Positions 44,669 through 53,867 of a stretch of DNA of 64,000 bases are shown one piece after another (within the stretch, counting starts at the first letter, position 1; every line of letters starts with the position of its first letter). Origin of the DNA: Azospirillaceae bacterium. Lineage in GTDB: Bacteria; Pseudomonadota; Alphaproteobacteria; Azospirillales; Azospirillaceae. The translations under genes were made by a program, and so were the position numbers. The stretch covers positions 20,646 to 84,645 of the forward strand of contig JARLIO010000070.1 of NCBI GenBank assembly GCA_031291675.1, in the 5' to 3' direction. The notes below the pieces were generated by a model. The model had not been told where the DNA came from, made no database searches, and was given only the letters and a program-made list of their open reading frames with translations.

Positions 44669-45670
44669 ATGAAGAAACTTGCTGTGCTGACCGCAACCGC
44701 AATCTTCTGCGGCGCGATTTCAACGGCCCAGGCGGCCGACAAGCTGACCCTGCAATTGAAATGGGTGACCCAGGCGCAATTTGCCGGCTATTACGTCGCA
44801 CTCGACAAGGGTTTCTATAAAGAGGCCGGTCTCGACGTCACGATCAAACCCGGCGGACCCGATATCGCCCCGCCCCAGGTCATCGCGGGCGGTGGCGCCG
44901 ATGTCGTCGTCGACTGGATGCCCTCGGCGCTGGCGACCCGCGAGAAAGGGGTCCCCCTGGTCAACATCGCCCAGACCTTTACCAAGTCGGGCCTCGAATT
45001 GACCTGCCGCAAGGATAGCGGCATCAAGACCCCGGTTGATTTCAAAGGCAAGACGCTGGGCGTCTGGTTCGGCGGCAATGAATACCCCTTCCTGTCCTGG
45101 ATGGACAAGCTGGGTTACAAGACCAGCGGCACCGACTCCGATATTACCGTGTTGAAGCAGGGATTCAATGTCGATCCCATTCTGCAGAAACAGGCCGCCT
45201 GTATCTCGACGATGACCTATAATGAATACTGGCAGATCATTGATGCCGGCGTGCCGGCATCCGACCTGCTGGTCTTCAAATATGAAGACCAGGGCGTTGC
45301 CACCTTGGAAGACGGCCTCTACACGCTGGAATCGACGCTGAAGGACCCCAAGGCCGTCGACCGGTTGGCCCGCTTCGTCAAGGCCTCGATGGCAGGCTGG
45401 CAATATGCCGTCGATCATCAACCCGAGGCGGTCAAGATCATCCTCGACAATGATGCCTCCGGGGCCCAGACCGAACACCATCAATCCCAAATGCTGGGTG
45501 AGATCGCCAAGCTGATCGCCGGCAATCCCAAAGGCCTGGGCTATCTCGATCCCGCGGCCTATGACCGCACCGTCTCGATCCTGATGTCGGGCAAGTCCGA
45601 CCCGGTCATCACCCGCAAGCCTGAGGGCGCCTGGACCCACGAAGTCTGGAACAAAGCGTTCGGTTCGTAA
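44669..45670 (+). CDS. ABC transporter substrate-binding protein, NMT1/THI5-like
   Basis: The 333 residues contain a signal peptide (MKKLAVLTATAIFCGAISTA, cleavage after AQA near residue 22). The NMT1/THI5-like fold follows: LQLKWVTQAQFAGYYVALDK, GFYKEAGLDVTIKPGGPD and TLGVWFGGNEYPFLSWMDKL. The LKW-Q-QFAGY opening is the signature of pyrimidine-ring binders such as ThiY and of RutR-regulated pyrimidine importers. GAGGAGG precedes the ATG. Context points to uracil, thymine or a derivative as ligand; a thiamin-precursor pyrimidine is an alternative. Confidence 0.9.
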   Translation: MKKLAVLTATAIFCGAISTAQAADKLTLQLKWVTQAQFAGYYVALDKGFYKEAGLDVTIKPGGPDIAPPQVIAGGGADVVVDWMPSALATREKGVPLVNIAQTFTKSGLELTCRKDSGIKTPVDFKGKTLGVWFGGNEYPFLSWMDKLGYKTSGTDSDITVLKQGFNVDPILQKQAACISTMTYNEYWQIIDAGVPASDLLVFKYEDQGVATLEDGLYTLESTLKDPKAVDRLARFVKASMAGWQYAVDHQPEAVKIILDNDASGAQTEHHQSQMLGEIAKLIAGNPKGLGYLDPAAYDRTVSILMSGKSDPVITRKPEGAWTHEVWNKAFGS

Positions 45671-45706
45671 CCAGTCAGCGCCCTCAGCAGATCGTTTCTT
45701 GCCAAT

Positions 45707-45753
45707 CATGGTGGCGCGACCCCGGGCGGCCATCCCGGGGCCGCGCCACCATG
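45707..45753. terminator. Long hairpin after the pyrimidine-ABC operon
   Basis: Two 20-base arms (45707-45726 and 45734-45753), starting CATGGTGGCGCG and ending CGCGCCACCATG, pair at 19 of 20 positions around a 7-base loop. It lies 37 bp after the binding-protein stop. No T-run follows, so it may be a REP-like element or an mRNA end-stabiliser rather than a classical terminator. Confidence 0.6.
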
Positions 45754-45915
45754 ACGCAGATTCCGCTTGATGATCGCGGCCCCTGTTTTCCATAATCTGG
45801 TATAAACTTCGGGCTATGCTCTTCCTGTCCCTACGCCAGGAGCGGCACAGAGCGATTGCAGCACCGGAACGTTTTCCGATGGATCCGCTGCGACGAGATA
45901 CCCGGGAGGACGTAG

Positions 45916-46233
45916 ATGATCACATGGGATGATTGCATCGGTCTGAGCCCGTTCGAAAATGATGAGGTGTACGCGATTGCCGCGCATGAGCGCCTGCCGG
46001 CGATCTGTGCCTTGGAAAAAGCCATGACGATGATCAACCAGCCCTGGGGTGACGCATCGGTCCGGCAAATGATCTGGGATTCGGTCCGGCTGGCCCGTGA
46101 CCAGGGTAACGATTTGACCGCCAACCGCCTGATGGTCGTCTATCGCCGAGCTTGCGTATCCCACAACGGGACCGTCGACCGGCGCACCGACCCCAACCGC
46201 CGGCACCACGCGATCGTCAGCGCCCTTCATTGA
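45916..46233 (+). CDS. Small conserved-looking hypothetical protein
   Basis: A 105-residue, probably cytoplasmic protein starting at ATG with GGGAGGACG six bases upstream. It has two likely helices (ICALEKAMTMINQPWGD, MIWDSVRLARDQGNDL) and a basic C-terminus rich in Arg and His. A TATAAAC at 45801-45807 may be part of its promoter. I do not recognise a named domain. The good ribosome site and normal composition support it as a real gene. Confidence 0.6.
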   Translation: MITWDDCIGLSPFENDEVYAIAAHERLPAICALEKAMTMINQPWGDASVRQMIWDSVRLARDQGNDLTANRLMVVYRRACVSHNGTVDRRTDPNRRHHAIVSALH

Positions 46234-46382
46234 TCACGATCCCCGGGGCGGCCGACACGTCACCGACCCCGGATTGCCTCATTTTTCAGCACCCTGCCTT
46301 ACTGGCTATCGGTGCGGCGCCCAGGGACACGGTGTCACGATAACCAAGGGCGGATTTTGGCGGAATCGCGCCATCGGTGCGC

Positions 46383-46400
46383 TTGGCACGGGCTTTGCGT
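46383..46400 (+). promoter_or_regulatory. Sigma-54-like promoter upstream of the DUF1150 gene
   Basis: TTGGCACGGGCTTTGCGT has GG (46385-46386) and GC (46397-46398) exactly 10 bases apart, with only the final W of TTGCW not matched. Transcription would start near 46410, 44 bases before the ATG. Confidence 0.6.
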
Positions 46401-46453
46401 TGTCTCCTGCGACCGCGCGTGGCTTTGGCGGTCGTTGCCCAGGAGTCGATGCA

Positions 46454-46672
46454 ATGAACGCCCCGATGAGCATTCTTTCGCCCTATGATCCCGCACGTTT
46501 TGCCGCCCTTGGCCTCGATTTCATGGTTTATGTCCGCCCCATTGAGGACCGCGGTCGTGCCGCGTATGGCATCTACATGGCCGATGGAACACAGCTTGCG
46601 GTCATGGACTCGCGCGATCTCGCCTTCGCCGCGAGCATTCAGCAGGACATGAAGGCGCTCAGCGTGCATTGA
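46454..46672 (+). CDS. DUF1150-family protein
   Basis: This 72-residue protein matches the alphaproteobacterial DUF1150 pattern: FMVYVRPIEDRG, AYGIYMADGTQLAVMDSRDL, then AFAASIQQDM and a terminal SVH. Members are often encoded beside small heat-shock proteins, and their function is unknown. The start at ATG 46454 has AGGAG eleven bases upstream; the frame is open 180 bases earlier, but that part contains the sigma-54-like promoter. No hsp20 gene is next to it here. Confidence 0.8.
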   Translation: MNAPMSILSPYDPARFAALGLDFMVYVRPIEDRGRAAYGIYMADGTQLAVMDSRDLAFAASIQQDMKALSVH

Positions 46673-46994
46673 AAGGCCCCTTCAAGGGCCCGGGCCGGGT
46701 TGGTGAGCCGCTTTATTCCTGCGGCCACACGGTGATCGTCAGGGCCAATGACGACGCCAGGGAGGATCCAGCACGGAAACACGTCTGGAACGTTTTACGG
46801 CACTACAGGATCCGCAGACTGCTCAAAATATAGGCACAGGATTTCGATTGCACGCGCCATCGGCTTTGTAAAATAACGCCGCGGAATGGGCACGGCGCTT
46901 GACGGCGCCGAGAATCCTTGGCTTTGCTGTTGGCACTTTCCCTGGCCAGCCTGGAAGGCCCGATTTGGCGTCCTCCTTTTCCTCGATAACGGCG
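46673..46994. other. Intergenic region upstream of cobD
   Basis: About 320 bp. A GGCCC/GGGCC stem just after the DUF1150 stop (near 46682-46698) may end that transcript. No cobalamin riboswitch was found here, unlike upstream of cobW. A TTGGCAC at 46930 lacks a correctly spaced GC. No gene was seen. Confidence 0.45.
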
Positions 46995-48062
46995 ATGCCG
47001 CCCCTTCATGGCGGTGACTTGCACGGCGGCGATCTCGCCACCGCGCGACAGCTTTTCGGCGACGGTGATTGGCTCGATCTCTCGACCGGGATCAATCCAC
47101 GCTCCTACCCGGTACCGGCGATCCCGGCCGCCATCTGGGCCCGTTTGCCGCAGCGCGACCTCGAAGAAGCGGTCGAACGCGCCGCCCGCGACTATTATGC
47201 GCTTCCCGATCGGATTGGTCTGGTTGCGGCGCCCGGAACCCAGGCCCTGATCCAATGGTTGCCGGATCTGACGGCGCCCGGTCCGGTTGCCATCGTCGGC
47301 CCCACCTATGGCGAACATGCCCTGGCCTGGACCCGGGCCGGCTATCAGATCCGCCCGGTCCCCGATCTTGCGGCGCTCGGCCCGGAACAGATTGGCGACA
47401 TCCTTCACGCCGTGGTCGTCAATCCCAATAACCCCGACGGTCGGCGCTGGCGGCCCGAGGAATTGGCCGCGGTTGCGGAGCGGCTCGCAGCACGCGGCGG
47501 CCTGCTGGTCGTCGATGAAAGCTTTGCCGATGTCACGCCCGAACTCAGTGCGGTGACCCTGGCTGAACGCCACGGCCTGGTGGTGCTGCGCAGTTTTGGC
47601 AAGTTTTTTGGCTTGGCCGGCGTCCGGCTCGGTTTCCTGATCGCGACCCCGAAACTGGCCTTGGCGGTGCAGCAGCGCCTCGGCCCCTGGGCGGTCTCCG
47701 GACCGGCGCTGGCCATCGCGGCAACGGCCTTGTCCGATCGTGCCTGGATCGACGCGACCCGGACCCGGCTGGCCGGAGACGTCATCCGGCTTGACGCCGT
47801 ACTCAGCGCCGCCGGACTGACGATCGTCGGCGGCACGGACCTGTTCCGCCTGGCCCGTCATCCCCAGGCTGGCGCCCTCTATAATCAGTTGGCACGGCGA
47901 CACATCCTGATCCGCCAATACCCCGACCAGCCCCAATGGCTCCGTTTCGGCGTCCCCGATGCACCCGAGGCGTTTGCACGGCTGGCGGCGGCGTTGACCG
48001 TCGCGGTGCATGGCGCCGGAACGCCAGGTTTGACAGTTGCGCCCGAGGAGCCGCGCGGCTAA
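46995..48062 (+). CDS. cobD: Threonine-phosphate decarboxylase, cobalamin biosynthesis
   Basis: This 355-residue PLP enzyme of the aminotransferase class I/II fold has HGGDLHGGDLATARQLFG, LDLSTGINPRSYPVP, VVNPNNPDGRRW, LVVDESFADV and the PLP-Lys motif VLRSFGKFFGLAGVRLG. It is the CobD of Salmonella naming (CobC in Pseudomonas denitrificans) and makes (R)-1-amino-2-propanol phosphate for the nucleotide loop. The ATG at 46995 is preferred because the conserved HGGDL region starts there; an upstream TTG at 46899 has no support. It lies just ahead of the cobalamin riboswitch and may be outside its control. Confidence 0.9.
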   Translation: MPPLHGGDLHGGDLATARQLFGDGDWLDLSTGINPRSYPVPAIPAAIWARLPQRDLEEAVERAARDYYALPDRIGLVAAPGTQALIQWLPDLTAPGPVAIVGPTYGEHALAWTRAGYQIRPVPDLAALGPEQIGDILHAVVVNPNNPDGRRWRPEELAAVAERLAARGGLLVVDESFADVTPELSAVTLAERHGLVVLRSFGKFFGLAGVRLGFLIATPKLALAVQQRLGPWAVSGPALAIAATALSDRAWIDATRTRLAGDVIRLDAVLSAAGLTIVGGTDLFRLARHPQAGALYNQLARRHILIRQYPDQPQWLRFGVPDAPEAFARLAAALTVAVHGAGTPGLTVAPEEPRG

Positions 48063-48070
48063 GCTCGTCC

Positions 48071-48236
48071 TCACGATGCTGGTTCCCGCAAGGGATTGAA
48101 AAGGGAACGCGGTTTGATGCCGCGGCTGCCCCCGCAACTGTAAGCGGAGAGTGCCCTCTCCCGCCGTCACTGGCCACCGCGCCGGGAAGACGAGGGGGCG
48201 CAATGACCCGTGAGCCAGGAGACCTGCCGCATCGAA
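48071..48236 (+). ncRNA. Cobalamin (B12) riboswitch
   Basis: The leader shows the class hallmarks in order: GGGAACGCGGTTTGATGCCG, GCGGCTGCCCCCGCAACTG followed by TAAGC, a TCACTGGCCACC stretch, GCCGGGAAGACGAGGGG and GTGAGCCAGGAGACCTGCC. It lies about 100 bases before cobW and should switch off cobW-cobN-cobO when adenosylcobalamin is plentiful, probably by hiding the cobW ribosome site. Confidence 0.95.
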
Positions 48237-48339
48237 ACAGCTCCAGGCCGGGCGGGGTGCACCGGCGACGGGATTCCGGCTGCGCACGCGGCCGGTGACC
48301 GGCGTCCCTCCCCGCTCCGCCTTTCGACAGGGGATCGCC

Positions 48340-49371
48340 GTGACGCTTGCCAAAATTCCTGCCACCGTCATCACCGGATTCCTCGGTGCCGGCAAGACCA
48401 CGCTGATCCGCCATCTGATCGCCACAGCCCAGGGACGCCGGCTGGCCCTGATCATCAATGAATTTGGCGATATCGGCGTCGACGGCGAGGTGCTGCGCGG
48501 TTGCGGCAACCCGGATTGTGACGACAACGATATCATTGAACTCGCCAATGGCTGCATCTGCTGCACCGTCGCCGAGGACTTCCTGCCGGCCCTGACCGCC
48601 CTGATCGACCGCCCCGATCCGCCAGATCATATCGTAATCGAAACGTCTGGGCTGGCCTTGCCGAAACCCTTGATCGCCGCCTTCAACTGGCCCGCGATCC
48701 GGACCCGGGTCACGGTCGACGGCGTCATTGCCGTGGTCGACGGCCCCGCGGTTCTGGCAGGTCGTTTCGTAACCGATTTTATTGCGGTCGCGGCCCAACC
48801 TCCGGCGGATGCCACACTCGGCCATGACGGCCCGATCGAAGAACTGTTTGAAGAGCAACTGCTGTGCGCCGACCTGGTGTTGCTCAACAAATGTGATCGG
48901 CTTGACGATGCCGGCGTCGCCACGGTGACCGCCGACCTGCGCACCCGTCTGCGGCCCGGTGCCAGAGTGCTGAATGCGCGCCACGGCGCGATCGACGCCG
49001 CGGTCCTGCTCGGCCTGTCGGTAGCGGCCGAGGACGATCTCGCGGCACGGCCCAGCCATCATGACGGCCAGGCCGATCACGCCCACGACGAATTCGAGAG
49101 CTTTCACCTGACGCTCGGAGAATTCGCCAGCCCCGACAGCCTGGTCGCCGTGCTTGGGCCGGTGCTGCGTCAGCATGCGGTGTTGCGGCTCAAGGGCTTT
49201 GCCGCGATCCGAAACCGCAGCATGCGGCTGGTCGTCCAGGCCGTCGGCGATCGCATTGATCATTATTTCGATCGCGCCTGGCGCGATGATGAGGATCGGG
49301 CGACCCGCCTGGTCGTGATCGGCGAGGCCGGGCTCGATCGCGCGGCGATTGCCGCACCGCTCGGCGCCTGA
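48340..49371 (+). CDS. cobW: CobW-family GTPase, cobalt chaperone for cobalamin synthesis
   Basis: The 343-residue G3E GTPase has Walker A GFLGAGKTT (residues about 13-21), the metal site GCICCTV (about 71-77), ETSGLALPKP, and base motif NKCD. A C-terminal CobW domain follows (FESFHLTLGEFASPDSLVAV), preceded by a His-rich stretch (SHHDGQADHAHDE) that may help bind cobalt. It is thought to supply Co(II) to the CobNST chelatase. GTG at 48340 with AGGGG seven bases upstream is chosen; an in-frame GTG at 48295 lies within the riboswitch trailer. cobN follows after 66 bp. Confidence 0.93.
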   Translation: MTLAKIPATVITGFLGAGKTTLIRHLIATAQGRRLALIINEFGDIGVDGEVLRGCGNPDCDDNDIIELANGCICCTVAEDFLPALTALIDRPDPPDHIVIETSGLALPKPLIAAFNWPAIRTRVTVDGVIAVVDGPAVLAGRFVTDFIAVAAQPPADATLGHDGPIEELFEEQLLCADLVLLNKCDRLDDAGVATVTADLRTRLRPGARVLNARHGAIDAAVLLGLSVAAEDDLAARPSHHDGQADHAHDEFESFHLTLGEFASPDSLVAVLGPVLRQHAVLRLKGFAAIRNRSMRLVVQAVGDRIDHYFDRAWRDDEDRATRLVVIGEAGLDRAAIAAPLGA

Positions 49372-49437
49372 CGATTTTCTGTCCTTTCCGATGGACCGGT
49401 TGATGAACCGGTCGCCCAACGCCCAAAGGCCGTGACC

Positions 49438-52400
49438 ATGCATCTGCTGGCAACCCAGGCCGGTGATATCAACGACGGCGCCGTGGCCGTCGATTTGCGC
49501 CAGACCCCCGGCGATGTTGTGGTGCTGAGCGCCGCCGACAGCGAGCTGGCCGCTCTAGCCGCCGCCCGCCGCGCCCTGGGCGAAGGCTTTCCCCGGCTGC
49601 GGCTTGCCAATCTGATGGCCTTGGGCCATCCGATGTCGGTCGACATTTATGTTGACCGCGTCATCACCCGTGCCCGCGTCGTCATCGTCCGACTGCTGGG
49701 CGGCGTGGCCTACTGGCCCTACGGGATCGAGCAGATCACCGAAGCCTGTCGGCGTCACGCCATTCCACTGGCGGTGCTGCCGGGCGATGATCAGCCTGAT
49801 CCGGCGTTGGCACGGCTCTGCAGCCTGCCCGCCGCCGCCTGGCAGCGACTGTGGCGCTACGGGATCGATGGCGGGCCCGAAAATATGCGCTCTTTCCTTG
49901 GCTATGCCGCGACGCTCGCCGGGTTCAAGGCCGAATGGGCGGAGCCGCGGCCGCTGCTGCGCGCCGGACTGTATTGGCCGGGACAGGATCAGCCTGATCT
50001 GGGCAGGGTCCAGGCACAGTGGGCCGACGCCCGGGCGCCCGTCGCTGCGCTGGTGTTTTACCGGGCCCTGCTGCAAGGCGCGGGGCTGACCCCGGTCGAC
50101 GGCCTGATCGCGGCCCTGGCGCAACGCGGCCTCAACCCGCTGCCGGTGTTTGTCGCCAGCCTCAAGGATCCGGTCTCAGCCGCGACGCTGAGCGGGTTGA
50201 TGGCGCGCACCCACCCCGACATCGTCCTCAACACCACCGGCTTTGCCGTCGGCACGCCGGGCCAAATCCACGGACCGGGGCCATTTTCCGCCGTCGATGC
50301 GCCGGTGCTCCAGGTCGTCTTTGCCGGTGGTTCCGCCGCCCGCTGGCACGAGGGCACCCGGGGCCTGTCGGCGGCGGATCTGGCGATGAATGTCGCCTTG
50401 CCCGAGGTTGATGGCCGCATCATCAGCCGCGCCGTGTCGTTCAAGGCCGAGGCGCAACGCGACCCCTGGTGCGAAATCCCGGTCATCGGCTACGAACCGG
50501 TGACCGACCGGATCGCCTTTGTCACCGACCTCGCCGCCGCCTGGGTGCGGTTGCGGCGGACGCCGGTGGCGGCGCGGCGGGTCGCTGTCGTCCTGGCCAA
50601 CTACCCCAACCGCGACGGTCGGATTGGCAATGGCGTCGGGCTTGACACCCCCGCCAGCGCGATCGCCGTGCTACGGGCGATGCAGGACGCGGGATATCAC
50701 GTCAGCGGCATTCCCCGCGACGGCGACGCCCTGATGGCGCGGTTGACCGAGGGGCCAACCAACGCGCTGTTGGTGGGTGCCGCGGCCCGCGCGGCCCGTC
50801 CCGGTGGCGTCCGCTTTGCCGTCACCGCCTATCGGGCCTGGCTTGCCACCCTGCCCGACGCGGTCCAGGCCGCGGTGTCACAGCGCTGGGGCGATCCGGA
50901 TAACGACCCCTTCGTCGCCGAAGGTGACTTTGTGCTGCCCGCCTTCAGCCTGGGTGCCGTCGTGGTCGGCATTCAGCCGGCACGCGGCTACAATATCGAC
51001 CCCAAGCGCAGCTATCACGACCCCGCCCTGGTGCCGCCGCACGGCTATCTGGCGTTCTATGCCTGGCTGCGCACCGGCTTTGTCACCGATGCCATCGTCC
51101 AGCTCGGCAAACATGGCAACCTGGAATGGCTGCCCGGCAAGGCCGTCGCCCTGTCACAGACCTGCTTTCCCGAGGTCGCGCTGGGTCCGACGCCCCATCT
51201 CTATCCCTTCATCGTCAATGACCCCGGCGAAGGGACCCAGGCCAAGCGCCGCGCCGCCGCGGTCATCATCAGCCACCTGACGCCGCCGCTGACCCGGGCG
51301 GAAACCTATGGTCCGCTCAGCGACCTGGAAGCTCTGGTCGACGAGTATTACCAGGCGGCCGGTTTCGATCCGCGCCGCCTGGCCTTGCTGGGGGGCCAGA
51401 TCATCGACCGGGCGCGCAGCCTCGGGCTCGACCGCGATTGCGGCGTCCTTGACCTTGACCCGCCGGATATCGTCCTGACCAAGCTCGACAATCATCTGTG
51501 CGAATTGAAGGAACTGCAAATCCGCGACGGGCTGCACATTTTTGGCCAAGTCCCGGTCGATCGGCAGGAGACCGATCTGCTGGTCGCGCTGACCCGCGTG
51601 CCCCGTGGCACCGGCGCGGGCGAAGACGCATCGTTGCTGCGCGCCCTGGCCCGCGACCTGGACCTGACCACGGATTCGATCGCGTTCGATCCGCTGTCCG
51701 CCGAGATGGCCCGGCCGTGGTCCGGCCCGCGGCCGACGATCCTGACCGGCCCCGACCCGTGGCGCAGCCAGGGCGACACGGTCGAGCGGCTGGAACTGCT
51801 GGCCGCGGCGCTGGTGGCGGGAACAACCGCGCCATCCCCGGACTGGGTCGCGACGGTGTCGGTGCTGACCATGATCGATGCGACGCTGCGACCGATGCTG
51901 CGCCGCTGCGGCGCCGACGAAATGGCCCGCCTGCTGGTCGGTCTCGACGGCCGGTTTGTCGAGCCCGGCCCCTCCGGGGCCCCGACCCGCGGTCGCCTTG
52001 ACATGCTGCCCACCGGCCGCAATTTTTATGCGATCGACAACCGTGCCGTCCCCACCCCGGCCGCGTGGCAACTCGGCTGGGCCTCGGCCGGCCTGGTGCT
52101 CGACCGCTATCGCCAGGATCACGGCGAATGGCCGCAGCGCCTGGCCCTTAGCGCCTGGGGCACCGCCAATATGCGCACCGGCGGCGACGATATCGCCCAG
52201 GCCCTGGCGCTGATGGGGGTCCGGCCGCGTTGGGACGAGGCGTCGCGCCGCGTCGTCGGTTTCGAGATCATGCCGCTGTCCGTGCTCGACCGGCCGCGGG
52301 TCGATGTGACCTTCCGGGTCTCGGGTTTCTTCCGCGATGCCTTCCCGACCCAGATCGACCTGATCGACAGCGCTGCCCGCGCTGTCGCCCTGCTCGACGA

Positions 52401-53205
52401 GGCACCGGCGCTCAACCCGCTGGCCGCCCGGGTTCGCGCCGATACCGCCGCCCTGATGGCCGCCGGCGTCCCTGCCGATCAGGCGTGCCGCCGCGCCGGA
52501 TACCGGGTGTTCGGCAGCAAGCCCGGGGCTTATGGCGCCGGCCTGCAGGCCCTGATCGACGAACGCGGCTGGGACGACGTCGCAGATCTTGGCCGGTCCT
52601 ATGTCGCCTGGGGTGGCTATGCCTATGGCGCCGGCGCCGAGGGCGCCGCCGAACACGGGCTGTTCGAAACCCGGCTGGCCGGGGTCGAGGCCGTGCTGCA
52701 CAATCAGGACAATCGCGAGCACGATCTGCTCGACAGCGACGATTACTATCAGTTCGAGGGCGGCATCACCGCGGCCATCACCCACCTGGCCGGTCGTCGC
52801 CCTGCGATCTATCACAATGATCATTCCCGCCCGGAACGGCCGGTGGTCCGCAGCCTCGCCGAGGAAATCGGCCGGATCGTGCGCGGCCGGGCCGTCAACC
52901 CCAAATGGCTCGCCGGGGTGATGCGCCACGGCTACAAGGGCGCTGCGGAGATCGCGGCCACGGTCGACTATCTGTTCGCCTTTGCCGCGACCACCGGCGC
53001 GGTCTCCGACCAGCATTTCGACGCGGTTTTCACCGCGACGCTGGACGACGCCGGGGTTCGCCAGTTCCTGCTCGACAACAATCCGGCCGCGGCACGGGAA
53101 ATCGCCGAGCGGCTGCGCGAGGCGCTGAGCCGCGGCCTGTGGCGCCCGCGCGCCAACCACACCCATGAGATGCTCGACAGCATCGCCGAAAGGGAAAGCC
53201 CATGA
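49438..53205 (+). CDS. cobN: Cobaltochelatase large subunit CobN
   Basis: At 1255 residues this matches the usual CobN length (about 1250). Landmarks include VVIVRLLGGVAYWPYGIEQI, ANYPNRDGRIGNGVGLDTPA, LGKHGNLEWLPGKAVALSQ, PFIVNDPGEGTQAKRRAAAV, LSAWGTANMRTGGDDIAQAL, and the C-terminal QFEGGITAAITHLAGRRPAI. It inserts Co(II) into hydrogenobyrinic acid a,c-diamide together with CobS and CobT, which are not in the window. AAAGG eight bases upstream favours ATG 49438 over GTG 49432. The stop overlaps cobO by 4 bp. Confidence 0.97.
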   Translation: MHLLATQAGDINDGAVAVDLRQTPGDVVVLSAADSELAALAAARRALGEGFPRLRLANLMALGHPMSVDIYVDRVITRARVVIVRLLGGVAYWPYGIEQITEACRRHAIPLAVLPGDDQPDPALARLCSLPAAAWQRLWRYGIDGGPENMRSFLGYAATLAGFKAEWAEPRPLLRAGLYWPGQDQPDLGRVQAQWADARAPVAALVFYRALLQGAGLTPVDGLIAALAQRGLNPLPVFVASLKDPVSAATLSGLMARTHPDIVLNTTGFAVGTPGQIHGPGPFSAVDAPVLQVVFAGGSAARWHEGTRGLSAADLAMNVALPEVDGRIISRAVSFKAEAQRDPWCEIPVIGYEPVTDRIAFVTDLAAAWVRLRRTPVAARRVAVVLANYPNRDGRIGNGVGLDTPASAIAVLRAMQDAGYHVSGIPRDGDALMARLTEGPTNALLVGAAARAARPGGVRFAVTAYRAWLATLPDAVQAAVSQRWGDPDNDPFVAEGDFVLPAFSLGAVVVGIQPARGYNIDPKRSYHDPALVPPHGYLAFYAWLRTGFVTDAIVQLGKHGNLEWLPGKAVALSQTCFPEVALGPTPHLYPFIVNDPGEGTQAKRRAAAVIISHLTPPLTRAETYGPLSDLEALVDEYYQAAGFDPRRLALLGGQIIDRARSLGLDRDCGVLDLDPPDIVLTKLDNHLCELKELQIRDGLHIFGQVPVDRQETDLLVALTRVPRGTGAGEDASLLRALARDLDLTTDSIAFDPLSAEMARPWSGPRPTILTGPDPWRSQGDTVERLELLAAALVAGTTAPSPDWVATVSVLTMIDATLRPMLRRCGADEMARLLVGLDGRFVEPGPSGAPTRGRLDMLPTGRNFYAIDNRAVPTPAAWQLGWASAGLVLDRYRQDHGEWPQRLALSAWGTANMRTGGDDIAQALALMGVRPRWDEASRRVVGFEIMPLSVLDRPRVDVTFRVSGFFRDAFPTQIDLIDSAARAVALLDEAPALNPLAARVRADTAALMAAGVPADQACRRAGYRVFGSKPGAYGAGLQALIDERGWDDVADLGRSYVAWGGYAYGAGAEGAAEHGLFETRLAGVEAVLHNQDNREHDLLDSDDYYQFEGGITAAITHLAGRRPAIYHNDHSRPERPVVRSLAEEIGRIVRGRAVNPKWLAGVMRHGYKGAAEIAATVDYLFAFAATTGAVSDQHFDAVFTATLDDAGVRQFLLDNNPAAAREIAERLREALSRGLWRPRANHTHEMLDSIAERESP

Positions 53206-53840
53206 ACAGCAGCGCACCCGAAACGGACAGCATGACCGAGGATCAGATCAACGCCCGCCATGCCGAGAAAATGGCGCGCAAAAAGGCGGCCCGCGACCGG
53301 ATTCTGGCGACCAAGACGATCGAGAAGGGGCTGCTGATTGTCCACACCGGCAAGGGCAAGGGCAAGTCGACCGCAGCGTTTGGCATGGTGATGCGGGCGC
53401 TGGGCCATGGCTTTCGGGTCGGCATCGTCCAGTTCATCAAAGGGCGCTGGGAGACGGGCGAACGCGTTGTGTTGGAGCGCTTCGCCGATCAGTTGACGGT
53501 CGCGACCATGGGTGAAGGTTTCACCTGGGAAACGCAGGACCGCAGCCGTGACATCGCCGCCGCCCGCGCCGCCTGGACCCGGGCGCAGGCGATGCTGGTC
53601 GACCCGCGGTATCGCCTGGTCCTGCTCGATGAGCTCAACATTGTGCTGCGCTATGATTACCTTCCGCTCGACGAGGTGCTGGCCGGCCTGCAACAGCGGG
53701 TTCCCGGCCAGCATGTCATCGTCACCGGACGCAACGCCGCCGAGGCCCTGATCGAAGCCGCCGACCTGGTCACCGAGATGACCATGGTCAAACACCCGTT
53801 CCGCGATGGCGTCAAAGCCCAGGCCGGGATCGAGTTTTAG
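53202..53840 (+). CDS. cobO: Cob(I)yrinic acid a,c-diamide adenosyltransferase (CobO/BtuR)
   Basis: The 212 residues contain the P-loop HTGKGKGKSTAAFGM (about 48-62), RVGIVQFIKGRWETGE, LVLLDELNIVLRYDYLPL and HVIVTGRNA, the signature of CobA/CobO-type adenosyltransferases. It attaches the 5'-deoxyadenosyl group to the corrin cobalt. It overlaps cobN by 4 bp and is the last gene of the riboswitch-controlled set before a hairpin and an A+T-rich island. Confidence 0.96.
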   Translation: MNSSAPETDSMTEDQINARHAEKMARKKAARDRILATKTIEKGLLIVHTGKGKGKSTAAFGMVMRALGHGFRVGIVQFIKGRWETGERVVLERFADQLTVATMGEGFTWETQDRSRDIAAARAAWTRAQAMLVDPRYRLVLLDELNIVLRYDYLPLDEVLAGLQQRVPGQHVIVTGRNAAEALIEAADLVTEMTMVKHPFRDGVKAQAGIEF

Positions 53841-53867
53841 GTCCGGGCGGGCCTTGGCATGCGACAC

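Noticed and set aside
46930..46947. Possible fourth sigma-54 site before cobD (TTGGCACTTTCCCTGGC)
   Set aside because: The GC is shifted by one base, and GG-N10 is followed by GG, so spacing is wrong.
46803..48566. 587-codon minus-strand frame opposite cobD, the riboswitch and cobW
   Set aside because: It runs across a riboswitch and two recognised genes, has no ribosome site and no family.
51154..53217. 687-codon minus-strand frame opposite cobN
   Set aside because: Same shadow effect; cobN is unmistakable on the plus strand.
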